Source of the DNA: JBJMHZ01 sp045807125 | Lineage (GTDB): Bacteria; Actinomycetota; Actinomycetes; JAWWOL01 | Direction: 5' to 3' | NCBI GenBank assembly: GCA_045807125.1 | Contig: JBJMHZ010000055.1 | Coordinates: 62,001 to 126,000 of the forward strand | Length of the DNA: 64,000 bases | Shown here: positions 1 to 9,580 of the stretch, piece after piece | How the letters are laid out: each line of letters opens with the position of its first letter | Numbering within the stretch: the first letter of the stretch is position 1 | Program-made: the position numbers and the translations under genes | The notes under the pieces: generated by a model | What the model saw: the letters and a program-made list of their open reading frames with translations, nothing else | The model's database searches: none | Told to the model about the DNA's origin: nothing

Positions 1-616
1 GCGTCTCGTCCTTCGCATTGAGATCGGTGAGCAGGGCCGAGCCGGTGGCCACGTCGCGGCAGGCGGCCGGGCAGAGCTGCGAACCGCCCGCATCGCCCCC
101 GCCGTCGCCGGAGTCGCCGCCGGACCCCTCGGCCGACCCGTCGCCCGCCACCGCCGCGGCGAGATCGGTGCCATGGTGCGGCGAGGCGAGCGTGACGACG
201 CGCCTGGCCCGCCAGGAGCCGCCGTCGTGGCGGGCCCAGTAGCGGGCCACCAGCCCCCCGTCGGAGAAGCCCACCACGTCGACCGGCGGGGCGCCCGACC
301 GCTCGATCCGGGTCACCGCGGCATCGACGGCCGCGGCCTGCTCCGCGATCGGCCCGGTCGCCGAGTCGGGGAGCGCGACCAGGACGACCGCCCGCCCGTC
401 CGCCCTGAGCCGGGCAGCCAGCGAGCGCAGGGGCGCGCTGCTGCCGCCGTACCCGGGCACGATCACGATCGGGCCGAGCCGGTCCTGGGCGGCGGCCCGG
501 TGATCGCTCCGTCCGGCCGCGTGCAAACCGACGCCGGTCGCGACTCCCGCGACCGCCAGGGCGGCAACGCCGATGACGAGAGCGCGGCGACGCGGCGAGA
601 GCGAGGAGAGGCGCAT
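1..616 (-). CDS. Exported alpha/beta hydrolase (lipase/esterase-like), truncated by window edge
   Basis: Read on the minus strand from ATG at 616, the frame stays open to the window edge, giving 205 residues with the C-terminus missing. The N-terminus has an arginine-rich start and a hydrophobic core (about residues 12-34), so it is exported or membrane-anchored. An oxyanion-type PGYGGSS segment lies near residue 54, the nucleophile elbow GFSDGG puts the catalytic serine at residue 118, and an ASPHHGTDLA segment follows. These are typical of class 2/PGAP1-like lipases and esterases. A Gly/Ser/Asp-rich insertion follows the SPHHG segment. The catalytic Asp and His would lie outside the window. 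The purine-rich stretch is only 1 nt from the ATG, so the start is uncertain. Substrate is unknown. Confidence 0.72.
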   Translation of the reverse strand, partial: MRLSSLSPRRRALVIGVAALAVAGVATGVGLHAAGRSDHRAAAQDRLGPIVIVPGYGGSSAPLRSLAARLRADGRAVVLVALPDSATGPIAEQAAAVDAAVTRIERSGAPPVDVVGFSDGGLVARYWARHDGGSWRARRVVTLASPHHGTDLAAAVAGDGSAEGSGGDSGDGGGDAGGSQLCPAACRDVATGSALLTDLNAKDET

Positions 617-779
617 GCCTCCATCTTCGCGGTCAGGCGCGCAGCGCGCCCTCCTCGGTGGCCGTCTCGGGCACCCGCCGCCAGAAGTACCGCACGTGGC
701 TGGGCACGTCCGTTTCGGCTGTCTTCCCGGTCGGTCAATGGCTGATGCCTCCGGCCGGGCAGGCGGCATGATGGGAGCC

Positions 780-1367
780 ATGACGGACGAGCCGGCCGGC
801 GGCCGAGCGGACGAGGTGGCTGACGGCGCGCTGCGCGGGCAGCTGCTCGTCGCGACGCCGGCGCTCGAGGATCCGAACTTCCGCCGCGCCGTCGTCCTGA
901 TCCTCGAGCACAACGCCGACGGGGCGATCGGGGTGGTGCTCAACCGGCCGTCGCAGGCCCCGCTGGCCGAGGCGCTGCCCTCTTGGCAGCTCGCCGTGAG
1001 CGACCCGCAGGTCGTGTTCGTCGGCGGCCCGGTGCAGCGGACGGCCGCGCTCGGTCTCGGGTGGGTGCCGCGCGGCATGCCCGGCGGCGGCCTGCGGGTG
1101 CTCGACGACTGCGTCGGGACGCTCGACCTCGACAGCGATCCGGGGACGCTCCCGCTCGCGGGGGCGCGCGTCTTCGCCGGTTACGCCGGATGGGGCGGCG
1201 GCCAGCTCGAGGCCGAGATCGCGACCGGCAGCTGGTACGTCCTCGAGGCGCTGCCCGGCGACGCGTTCACCCACGCTCCCGACCGGCTCTGGCGCATCGT
1301 GCTGCGCCGGCAGGGCGGCAATCTGGCATTCGTGTCGCTGTTCCCCGACGACCCGACGATGAACTGA
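780..1367 (+). CDS. YqgE/AlgH family protein (UPF0301, DUF179)
   Basis: 195 aa. The core from about residue 18 (GQLLVATPALEDPNFRRAV), then the VVLNRP motif, VFVGGPV and GYAGWGGGQLEAE, is the family signature. The fold is known, but the biochemical role is unresolved; AlgH affects alginate regulation in Pseudomonas. The ATG at 780 follows GGGAG by 2-3 nt. Two in-frame ATGs at 768 and 771 would add 3-4 residues and give better spacing. The frame is open further upstream to 573, but that part lacks family similarity. Convergent with the aldo/keto reductase gene, with 12 bp between stops. Confidence 0.9.
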   Translation: MTDEPAGGRADEVADGALRGQLLVATPALEDPNFRRAVVLILEHNADGAIGVVLNRPSQAPLAEALPSWQLAVSDPQVVFVGGPVQRTAALGLGWVPRGMPGGGLRVLDDCVGTLDLDSDPGTLPLAGARVFAGYAGWGGGQLEAEIATGSWYVLEALPGDAFTHAPDRLWRIVLRRQGGNLAFVSLFPDDPTMN

Positions 1368-1379
1368 GGGCCGGCTCCC

Positions 1380-2369
<990 letters not shown>

Positions 2370-2427
2370 GAGCTGTCCCTACCGCGCGGGCGGGCACTCA
2401 ACCATGCCCGCCCGCGCCAGTAGGCAC

Positions 2428-2748
2428 TCAGGTGCAGCGGGCGCAGCAGCGCCCCTGCGGGAGCGCTTCGAGCCGCTCCCACGGGATCGCGCTGCCGCAC
2501 GCCTCGCAGACCCCGTACCCGCCGGTCTCCAACCGGCCGAGCGCGGCCTCGATCTCGCGCAGCGCGTGGTGCGCCGCCGCCAGCTCGTCGATCAGCGCTC
2601 GCTCCGGAGGGTCGCTGTGCAACCGGAGCGACAGCTCGGTGATCTGCCCGACCTGGGCGCGCCAGGTCGTCTCGAGCAACCTCCGCAAGCGGACTCGCTG
2701 CTGCCCGGTCAGCTCGACGCCGACCTGGACAGCGTTCGTCCCTTTCAT
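2428..2748 (-). CDS. DksA/TraR family C4-type zinc-finger protein
   Basis: 106 aa. A helical N-terminal half (residues 13-75) is followed by a four-cysteine zinc finger, C81-x2-C84 and C102-x2-C105, in the DksA/TraR arrangement with the usual GxYGxCxxCG lead-in. DksA-like proteins enter the RNA polymerase secondary channel; actinobacterial short forms are mostly uncharacterized. It lacks the DxxDxA coiled-coil tip of true DksA as far as can be read, so a ppGpp co-regulator role is only a possibility. Monocistronic on the minus strand. Confidence 0.85.
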   Translation of the reverse strand: MKGTNAVQVGVELTGQQRVRLRRLLETTWRAQVGQITELSLRLHSDPPERALIDELAAAHHALREIEAALGRLETGGYGVCEACGSAIPWERLEALPQGRCCARCT

Positions 2749-2805
2749 TCGGCACGCTCCCGCCTACCGCAGCCGGCGTCCGCCGGCCGCGAATGTCGTC
2801 CTTCG

Positions 2806-3186
2806 TCAGGGCGCAAGGGCGACGGCGGCAGGCGGTGCGCGAGGAGCGGGGCCGGCGGGCGTGGTCCCGCACGGACGGGGGGAGGAGCGGCGGCGGCGCG
2901 CGCTGGCCGCCGCGGCCAGCACGAGGCCGGCGGCGAGGGCGCCCGGCGCCCACGGGCCCGAGGGGTCGGCCCGCTTGACGAGCGCCGCACCGGCCGCGAC
3001 CGACAGGTGAGCGGCCGGTGCAGCGCTGCCGGACAGGTGCGCGGACAGCGCCGGTGCGCCGCCCTCATGACCCGTCGCGGCGTCAAGGGCGGCCGATGGG
3101 CCGGTCCCTGCGCCGGTCAGCGCCAGCACGAGCGCAACGAGGGCGGCGAAGCCATACGTGCGCAACCGCGATGACGAGGATCTCAT
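2806..3186 (-). CDS. Small hypothetical membrane protein
   Basis: 126 aa from the ATG at 3186. It begins with a basic n-region followed by a hydrophobic segment (about residues 10-25), then an Ala/Gly-rich middle. A second hydrophobic segment near residues 80-95 ends in a run of arginines, and the tail is Pro/Ala-rich. This gives two likely membrane segments. No family is recognised. An upstream in-frame start would add 25 residues that do not look like protein, so the ATG directly before the signal-like segment was chosen. Codon use fits a gene, but the evidence is modest. Confidence 0.5.
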   Translation of the reverse strand: MRSSSSRLRTYGFAALVALVLALTGAGTGPSAALDAATGHEGGAPALSAHLSGSAAPAAHLSVAAGAALVKRADPSGPWAPGALAAGLVLAAAASARRRRSSPRPCGTTPAGPAPRAPPAAVALAP

Positions 3187-3287
3187 GGTCAGTCCGAGTC
3201 TACCGGGCGGTGGGGCGCTCGCCGGCAGTCTGCAGGTCCATCGAAAGGCGACGCGTGGCAATGAGCCACCGGTAAAGTAAGGCCATC

Positions 3288-3539
3288 ATGCTCGAGTTGA
3301 CCGCCTCGGCATTCGTGGGGCGCTTGCAGGAATTTCCGGAGCAGCCAGACTGCAAGCTGGTGTAGTTCCTGGGCGCCGGCTGCTCGATAACCTCGTTCTT
3401 CTACCTGGCGGCGCACGTACCGCCTTGATCTCCTCGCGCGACTCGCGGCCGTGGCAACCCACGCCTCCCCATCGAGAGCCTCGACGATCTCCCCGGTTGG
3501 CAGGACTGGGCACGCACGGAGCAGGGCGCCGCTGAATGA
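3288..3539 (+). pseudogene. Possible stop-interrupted remnant in the 3187-3579 gap
   Basis: The 393-bp gap between the small membrane protein and the VOC gene has lower GC than its surroundings and no intact gene. One frame from ATG 3288 runs 84 codons to a TGA at 3537-3539 but contains a TAG after residue 25 and a TGA after codon 46. The final stretch (about residues 60-83, with DDLPGWQDWARTEQG) is protein-like and not low-complexity. It may be the remains of a small gene with two nonsense mutations, or chance. No family is recognised. Confidence 0.3.
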
Positions 3540-3579
3540 CCACACGAGTGATCCATGCTTGTACCGAGAGAGGCTCGCG

Positions 3580-4026
3580 ATGCCGACCAGGTTCCAGTTG
3601 ACGATCGACTGCGCGAACCCCGACCGGGTGGCGCGGTTCTGGGCGACGGCGCTCGGTTACGAGCCGGCGCCACCACCGGCCGGCTACGAGACGTGGACCG
3701 ACTACTGGCGCATGGTGGGAGTGCCCGAGGAGGAGCTCGGCGACGGCGGGATCGACCGGCTGGTGGACCCGAAGGGCGCCGGGCCGAACGTCTGGTTCCA
3801 GCAGGTGCCCGAGACCAAGACCATCAAGAACCGCTGGCACCTCGACATCTTGGTGAGCGACGGACGCAGCGCCCCGATCGAGCGCCGCAAGCAGCAGGTC
3901 GATGCAGAGGTCGAGCGCCTCACCGCAGCCGGTGCGACCACGCTCCGGGTGCTGCACGAGGACAGCATCGACCACTACGCGGTCGTGATGCAGGACCCGG
4001 AGGGCAACGAGCTCTGCCTCGTCTGA
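3580..4026 (+). CDS. VOC-fold (glyoxalase-like) family protein
   Basis: 148 aa. It starts with the typical RFQLTIDCANPDRVARFWATALGY strand-helix signature of glyoxalase-like domain proteins and ends with the MQDPEGNELCLV strand, the second metal-ligand region. One full VOC module pair fits the length. The role could be detoxification or an antibiotic-resistance-like dioxygenase or isomerase; the substrate cannot be inferred. The ATG at 3580 was chosen because GAGAGAGG lies just upstream and the fold starts right after it. It is convergent with the CoA-transferase gene. Confidence 0.85.
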   Translation: MPTRFQLTIDCANPDRVARFWATALGYEPAPPPAGYETWTDYWRMVGVPEEELGDGGIDRLVDPKGAGPNVWFQQVPETKTIKNRWHLDILVSDGRSAPIERRKQQVDAEVERLTAAGATTLRVLHEDSIDHYAVVMQDPEGNELCLV

Positions 4027-4030
4027 GCGG

Positions 4031-5365
4031 CTAACCCGTGCGCCGCCACCCGAGCGGCTCGCCGGCGATGCGGCCGGGCATCCGTACGTGGGTCAGCCGC
4101 CCGGCAGGCGTATCGGTCTCTGCCAGCAGATCGGCAACGGAGTCGTCGGCGGTCGACGGGTCGAGCGGCACCCGGCCGAGCGAGTCCAGCCACGCCGCGG
4201 TACGGGCCAGCGAGACCTCCGCATGCCACGAGCCGCCCTCGCTCGCCCGGCGCCGCAGCCCGGTGATCGCCGCGAGCGCAGCCAGCCAGCCCGTCGCGTG
4301 GTCGAGCGCCTGCGCCGGCAGCGGCTTCGGCCCGTCGAGGCCGGCGGCCCGGCCGCCCTCGCGGGCGATACCGCTCACCATCTGCACCAGGCTGTCGAAG
4401 CCGCGCCGCTTCGCCCACGGGCCGCCCGGCCCGTACGCCGACACGTCCACCGCCACGATGCCGGGCCGGATCGCCGCGAGATCGCCCGGCCCGAGGCCGA
4501 GCCGCGCCAGCGCGCCCGGCCGGTACGACTGGACGAGCACGTCCGCCTCCGTCACCAGGCTGCGCAGCGCGGCGCGGCCGTCCTCGGTGCGCAGGTCGAG
4601 ATCGAGCTGCCGCTTCCCGCGACCGGTGTCGAGGTCGAGCAGCGGGATCGTCGGCAGCTTCGAGGAGCCGACGTGGGTGACCTCCGCGCCGAGCCCGGCC
4701 AGGGCCCGCCCGCACACCGGCCCGGCGATCACCCGGGTGAGGTCGAGCACCCGCACGCCGGCCAGCGGACGGGCGACCGTGCCCGCAGGGATCGGGACAG
4801 CAGGCGATGCGCCCGTCGAGCGGAGCAGCACGACCGGCAGACCGGCGAGCGCGGCGCACTGAGATCCGGAGCGCCACTCGTCCCGGGCACGCATCGCCCC
4901 GGCGGCACCACCGGCCGCGATGACCGCCTCCTCGACATCGAGGGCGCCCCGCTCGGCGACCGCGCGCTCGACCGCGGCCCGGTCCGCTGGCACGCCGAGC
5001 GCCGCGCACGCGGCGTCGCGGTGGTGATCGAAGTTGCAGTGCAGCCGCACCCAGCCGTCGGCGGCCCGGTAATCGCCCGACAGCGGCGCCCACGGATCGC
5101 CGATCGCCTCGCCGTCGAGCCGGATGAACCGCTCGCTGCGGAATGCAGCGGCCGCCTCGCGCATCGACACCTCGACCGCGGCCGGGAGGCCCGCCACCCC
5201 CGACGCCGCCAGCAGCGTCGCGCCGACGCACGCGCCGGCGAGCGTCCCGAGCGCGAAGACGGACGGCAGCACCGGCTCCGTACCGGTGATCCGCAGCGCC
5301 GTGACGTCGGCGGGCGGCAGCGCAAGCGCCTCCCACAGGGTGGCGACGGCGCCGCCCGCGCTCAT
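4031..5365 (-). CDS. Family III CoA-transferase (CaiB/BaiF type)
   Basis: 444 aa. The C-terminal half holds the strongest family signals: AGVRVLDLTRVIAGPVCGRALAGLGAEV, LDTGRGKRQLDLDL and a DVLVQSYRPGALARLGLG segment. Such enzymes move CoA between carboxylic acids. The N-terminal half resembles the second, partly degenerate domain seen in long actinobacterial members. The start codon overlaps the stop of the polyprenyl synthase by 4 bp, so the two are co-transcribed, although no shared pathway is obvious. Acyl substrate unknown. Confidence 0.85.
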   Translation of the reverse strand: MSAGGAVATLWEALALPPADVTALRITGTEPVLPSVFALGTLAGACVGATLLAASGVAGLPAAVEVSMREAAAAFRSERFIRLDGEAIGDPWAPLSGDYRAADGWVRLHCNFDHHRDAACAALGVPADRAAVERAVAERGALDVEEAVIAAGGAAGAMRARDEWRSGSQCAALAGLPVVLLRSTGASPAVPIPAGTVARPLAGVRVLDLTRVIAGPVCGRALAGLGAEVTHVGSSKLPTIPLLDLDTGRGKRQLDLDLRTEDGRAALRSLVTEADVLVQSYRPGALARLGLGPGDLAAIRPGIVAVDVSAYGPGGPWAKRRGFDSLVQMVSGIAREGGRAAGLDGPKPLPAQALDHATGWLAALAAITGLRRRASEGGSWHAEVSLARTAAWLDSLGRVPLDPSTADDSVADLLAETDTPAGRLTHVRMPGRIAGEPLGWRRTG

Positions 5366-6372
5366 CCCGTCCGGGCGACGACGAACTCGGCGAGCGCGAC
5401 GAGCGCGTCCTTCGCCGCGCAGGCGGGCAGCGGCGCGATCGCCTCCCGCGCCTCGGCGGCCCAGCTCTGCAGGGTGGCGCGGGCCTCCACCATCGCTGGG
5501 TGCGCGCGCAGCAGCTCCAGCGCCTCCGCGTGCACCGACGCATCGGTGAGTGGCCCGGCGAGCAGCTGGCGCAACCGTGCCGAGCCGGCATCGCCACCGC
5601 GCCGGACGAGCAGCGTGGGGAGCGTCGCGACGCCCTCGCGCAGGTCGGTGCCGGGCGTCTTGCCCGACTCGCCCGAATCGCTGACCACGTCGAGCAGGTC
5701 GTCGGAGAGCTGGAAGGCCACGCCGATCCGCTCGCCGTAACGGGTCAGGATCTCGGTGGTCGTCTCGTCGGCGCCGGAGAGCATCGCGCCGAACCGCGCC
5801 GACGTCCCGATCAGCGACCCGGTCTTGTCAGCGACGACCCGCAGGTAGTGGTCGAGCGGGTCGGCGCCCTCCTCCGGACCGACCGTCTCGCGGATCTGGC
5901 CGTGCACCAGCCGCTCGAACGTGCGCGCCTGGATCCGTACGCACTCCGGCCCGAGATCGGCCAGGATGTCCGATGCGCGGGCGAACAGGAAGTCGCCGGT
6001 GAGGATCGCGATCGTGTTTCCCCAGCGCGAGTTGGCGCTCGGGGCGCCCCGGCGCAGCGGCGCCTCGTCCATCACGTCGTCGTGGTAGAGCGTCGCCAGG
6101 TGGGTCAGCTCGACGACCACCGCCGACGGCACGACGCCGGGGGCTGCCGGATCGGCGAAGTACGAGGCGAGCAGGACGAGCAGCGGCCGGAACCGCTTGC
6201 CGCCGGCGTCGACCAGGTGCCGGGAGGTCTCCGTGACGAACGGGTAGCTGCTCTTCACCGACTCGCGGAGCAGCTCCTCGACCGCCTGCAGGCCGCCCCG
6301 CAGCTCGCGCTCGAGCGTCGCGTCGGGCACCACATAGCCCAGCGCGTCGAGCTGCGGCTCCGGGGCCGTCAC
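5362..6372 (-). CDS. Long-chain polyprenyl diphosphate synthase
   Basis: 336 aa, a trans-isoprenyl diphosphate synthase. The two aspartate-rich motifs are present: YHDDVMDEAPLRRG (first Asp-rich motif) and LSDDLLDVVSD (second), with GGKRFRPLL near residue 57 for substrate binding. It probably extends farnesyl or geranylgeranyl diphosphate to the heptaprenyl-nonaprenyl chain of menaquinone. Chain length cannot be read confidently. It starts at GTG 6372 behind a strong GGAGGGAG site. It sits 53 bp after nuoN on the same strand, consistent with a quinone role. Confidence 0.88.
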   Translation of the reverse strand: MTAPEPQLDALGYVVPDATLERELRGGLQAVEELLRESVKSSYPFVTETSRHLVDAGGKRFRPLLVLLASYFADPAAPGVVPSAVVVELTHLATLYHDDVMDEAPLRRGAPSANSRWGNTIAILTGDFLFARASDILADLGPECVRIQARTFERLVHGQIRETVGPEEGADPLDHYLRVVADKTGSLIGTSARFGAMLSGADETTTEILTRYGERIGVAFQLSDDLLDVVSDSGESGKTPGTDLREGVATLPTLLVRRGGDAGSARLRQLLAGPLTDASVHAEALELLRAHPAMVEARATLQSWAAEAREAIAPLPACAAKDALVALAEFVVARTG

Positions 6373-6394
6373 CGGGCTCCCTCCTCCATGCCCA

Positions 6395-6429
6395 CTACGA
6401 AGAGCTAGTGGCCGGCTACGAAGAGCTAG
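6395..6429. repeat. 14-bp direct repeat at the 3' end of nuoN
   Basis: CTACGAAGAGCTAG occurs at 6395-6408 and again at 6416-6429, a 21-bp period. The second copy contains the nuoN stop codon. It looks like a small local duplication in the nuoN-polyprenyl synthase gap. No function is evident. Confidence 0.6.
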
Positions 6430-7982
6430 GGCACGAACACGGCGGCCCGGTGCGCCAGGTCGAGGACTGGGCCCGGGACGATGCCAAGCACCACGGTAAC
6501 CGCAAGTCCGAGGGCGATGGCACTAGCCGTGAACATGCTGGGCACCGCGATGGTCGGCCCCTCCTCCGCCGGCTCCTGCCAGAACATCAGCACGACCACC
6601 CGCAGGTAGAAGAACGCTGCGACCGCGCTCATCACCAGCGCCACCACCACGACCGGTACGGCGCCGCCGTCGATCGCCGCCTTGAACACCGCGAACTTCG
6701 CCATGAACCCGCTGGTCAGCGGGATGCCGGCGAACGCCAGCAGCAGGAACGTGAAGGAGACCGCCAGCACCGGCGACCGGCGGCCGAGGCCCCGCCACTG
6801 CGACAGGTGGGTGGCCTCGCCGTACGGGTCACGCACCAGCGACACGATCGCGAACGCCGCCACGGTCGCGAAGCCGTACGTCACCAGGTAGAACATCGTC
6901 CCGGCGAGGCCGTCGCGGTTGACCGCGAGCACGCCGGTGATGAGGAAGCCGGCATGCGCGATCGACGAGTACGCCAGCATCCGCTTGATGTCGGTTTGCG
7001 TCAGTGCCAGCACCGAGCCGACCACCATCGTGAGGATCGCGACGCCCCACATCAGCGGCCGCCAATCCCATTGCGCCGGCTCGAAAGCCACGTAGAAGAC
7101 GCGCAGCAGGGCGCCGAACGCGGCGACCTTGGTGCCGGCCGCCATGAACGCCGTGATCGGGGTGGGCGCGCCCTGGTAGACGTCGGGCGTCCAGGTGTGG
7201 AACGGTGCCGCGCTCACCTTGAACAGCAGGCCGACGCCGAGCAGCGCGATGCCGATATAGAGCAGGACGTCGCTGCTGGTCGCCACCTGCACCTTGTTGC
7301 GCACCGCGTCGAGGTCGAGCGAGCCGGCGTAGCCGTAGATCATCGCCAGCCCGTACAGGAAGAACGCCGAGCTGAACGACCCGAGCAGGAAGTACTTGAC
7401 CGCAGCCTCCTGGCTCAGCAGGCGACGCCGACGGGCCAGCCCGCACAGCAGGTACAGCGGCAGGCTCAGCACCTCGAGCGCCACGAACATCGCCAGCAGG
7501 TTGTTGGACGACGCGAACATCAGCATGCCGCCGACCGAGAACATCACCAGCGGATAGACCTCGGTCTGCTGGCGCTCGGTCGCGAGCATCCGCCGTTCGT
7601 CGGACGAGCCGGGCAGCACGGACGCCTGCTGCACGAACGCGCCGCCGCCGGTGTCGACCGAGCGCTCCGCGACGAACAGCAGGCTGGCTATCGCGAGCGC
7701 GAGCAACGTGCCCTCGAGGAACAGCGCGGGCCCGTCGACCGCGATCGTGTTGACGGCGACCGTCTCGGCCGTGCCCGCGAGCATGATGACCGCGATGAGC
7801 GCGCCGACCAGTCCGGCGAACGCGAGCGACACCTGAGTCAGCCAGCGGTACGCGCGGGGCACGACCGCCTCGACGCCGACGCCGAGGGTCGCAGCCGACC
7901 AGATGACCAGCATCGGCGACAGCCCGCTGTACGAGAGGTGCGGCGCAGTGAACGTGGTCTGCGCCAGCGTCACGCCGATCAC
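6426..7982 (-). CDS. nuoN: NADH-quinone oxidoreductase subunit N
   Basis: 518 aa integral membrane antiporter-like subunit of complex I, with about 14 hydrophobic segments. The conserved lysine/glutamate-bearing stretches of the MrpD-like family are present, for example KVSAAPFHTWTPDVYQGAP and MLAYSSIAHAGF. It carries protons as electrons pass from NADH to menaquinone. The start is GTG 7982, which overlaps the nuoM stop as GTGA; the longer frame to 8030 would only repeat nuoM sequence. It is the last gene of the 14-gene operon. Confidence 0.95.
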   Translation of the reverse strand: MIGVTLAQTTFTAPHLSYSGLSPMLVIWSAATLGVGVEAVVPRAYRWLTQVSLAFAGLVGALIAVIMLAGTAETVAVNTIAVDGPALFLEGTLLALAIASLLFVAERSVDTGGGAFVQQASVLPGSSDERRMLATERQQTEVYPLVMFSVGGMLMFASSNNLLAMFVALEVLSLPLYLLCGLARRRRLLSQEAAVKYFLLGSFSSAFFLYGLAMIYGYAGSLDLDAVRNKVQVATSSDVLLYIGIALLGVGLLFKVSAAPFHTWTPDVYQGAPTPITAFMAAGTKVAAFGALLRVFYVAFEPAQWDWRPLMWGVAILTMVVGSVLALTQTDIKRMLAYSSIAHAGFLITGVLAVNRDGLAGTMFYLVTYGFATVAAFAIVSLVRDPYGEATHLSQWRGLGRRSPVLAVSFTFLLLAFAGIPLTSGFMAKFAVFKAAIDGGAVPVVVVALVMSAVAAFFYLRVVVLMFWQEPAEEGPTIAVPSMFTASAIALGLAVTVVLGIVPGPVLDLAHRAAVFVP

Positions 7983-9580
7983 TTGTTGCCTCCGCTGGCA
8001 GCAGGGCCGGCCGGACTGATGCCCACGCACGAGACGAACGGCTGGCCGGTATCAGCGCCCGGTCCGCGGGCCGGCACCGGCGGGCGGGGGTCGGTGCGGC
8101 CGGTGTCGCAGAGCGTGCGCTTGACCGCCGGGTCGATGGTGTCGATGACGGGCTTGGGGTAGACGCCGAGAGCGACGACGAGCACGAGCACGGGTGCGAT
8201 GACCCATGTCTCGCGCCTGGTCAGGTCGGGCAGCAGGCGGTTGGCCTCGTCGACCGGCCCGTGCATCGTCCGCTGGTACATGATGAGGATGTAGAGCGCG
8301 GCGAGCACCGTGCCGAAGACGGCCGCCACGGCGAACCAGCGGTACTTGGTGAACGTGCCGACCATCACGAGGAACTCGCTGACGAAGCTGTTGGTGCCGG
8401 GCAGCGCAAGGCTCGACAGGCCGGCGACGAAGAACGCCCCGGCGAGCCACGGCGCCACCTGCTGCACGCCGTTGTAGTCGGCGATCTGGCTGGTGCGCCT
8501 GCGGTGGATGAGGAAGCCGACGATGAGGAAGAGCGCGCCCGTCGAGAACCCGTGGTTGACCATGTAGAGCGTCGCGCCCGTGCCGCCCTGCGAGGTGAAC
8601 GCGAAGATACCGAGCGTGATGAAGCCGAAGTGCGAGATCGACGTGTAGGCCACCAACCGCTTCAGATCGCGCTGTCCGATGGCGAGCAGCGCCCCGTACA
8701 GCACGCTGATGACCGCGAGCGCGAGCACGTACGGCGCGAGATCGTGCACTGCGCGCGGGAAGAGCGGCAGGCACCAGCGCAGGAAGCCGAACGTGCCGAC
8801 CTTGTCGAGCACGCCGACGAGCAGCACCGCCCCGCTGGTCGGCGCCTCGGCCGCCGCGTCGGGCAGCCAGGTGTGGAACGGCCACAGCGGAGCCTTGATG
8901 GCGAAGGCCAGGAAGAAGCCGAGGAACAAGCCCTTGTCGACGCTCGCCGAGACGGTGTTGCCGATGCCCTGCAGGTCGCCGAAGAGCAGGCTGCCCCTGA
9001 TGACGTAGAGCCCGATGACCGCGGCCAGCATGAGCAGGCCGCCGAACAGGCTGTACAGCAGGAACTTCACCGCGGCGTACGAGCGATGGGTGCCGGCCCT
9101 GCCGTAGCTGCCGATGATGAAGTACATCGGCACCAGCATGGCCTCGAAGAAGACGTAGAACAGGAACAGGTCGGTGGCCGCGAAGACGCCGACCAGCATG
9201 GCCTCGAGCGACAGGATCAGCGCGAAGTACGTGCGGGCGCTGCGCCCGCCGAGCTCGGCCTCGCTCCACGACGCCAGCAGCACGACGGGGACGAGGATCG
9301 CGGTGAGGTCGATGAGCACCAGCCCGATGCCGTCGACGCCGACGGCGTAGTGCGCGCCGAACTGCGGGATCCAGCTGTAGGTCTGCAAGAACTGGAACAT
9401 CGACGCCGAGCTCGTGTCGAAGCCAGCCGACATGATGACCGCCAGCAGCAACGTCAGCAGCGCGACGCCCATCGCAAGCTGCTTGGCCAGCAGGCCGCGT
9501 CGCTCGGGGACGAGCGCGACCAGCAAGGTGCCGACGAGCGGTACCGCGCCGATGATGGACAGCCAGGGCCAGTCGCTCAT
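7979..9580 (-). CDS. nuoM: NADH-quinone oxidoreductase subunit M
   Basis: 533 aa, usual length for NuoM, a multi-spanning proton-channel subunit. Family hallmarks include WSEAELGGRSARTYFALIL with its membrane-buried residues, FYVFFEAMLVPMYFIIG, and FAIKAPLWPFHTWLPDAAAEAPTSGAVLL. It starts at ATG 9580, immediately next to the nuoL stop, and overlaps nuoN by 4 bp. The C-terminal tail after about residue 500 is hydrophilic and rich in Pro/Gly, outside the conserved core. Confidence 0.96.
   Translation of the reverse strand: MSDWPWLSIIGAVPLVGTLLVALVPERRGLLAKQLAMGVALLTLLLAVIMSAGFDTSSASMFQFLQTYSWIPQFGAHYAVGVDGIGLVLIDLTAILVPVVLLASWSEAELGGRSARTYFALILSLEAMLVGVFAATDLFLFYVFFEAMLVPMYFIIGSYGRAGTHRSYAAVKFLLYSLFGGLLMLAAVIGLYVIRGSLLFGDLQGIGNTVSASVDKGLFLGFFLAFAIKAPLWPFHTWLPDAAAEAPTSGAVLLVGVLDKVGTFGFLRWCLPLFPRAVHDLAPYVLALAVISVLYGALLAIGQRDLKRLVAYTSISHFGFITLGIFAFTSQGGTGATLYMVNHGFSTGALFLIVGFLIHRRRTSQIADYNGVQQVAPWLAGAFFVAGLSSLALPGTNSFVSEFLVMVGTFTKYRWFAVAAVFGTVLAALYILIMYQRTMHGPVDEANRLLPDLTRRETWVIAPVLVLVVALGVYPKPVIDTIDPAVKRTLCDTGRTDPRPPVPARGPGADTGQPFVSCVGISPAGPAASGGNK

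Noticed and set aside
6408..8162. 584-codon plus-strand open frame opposite nuoN
   Set aside because: The translation is His/Arg/Glu/Gln-rich with no family features, typical of an antisense frame over a GC-rich gene; nuoN on the other strand is unmistakable.
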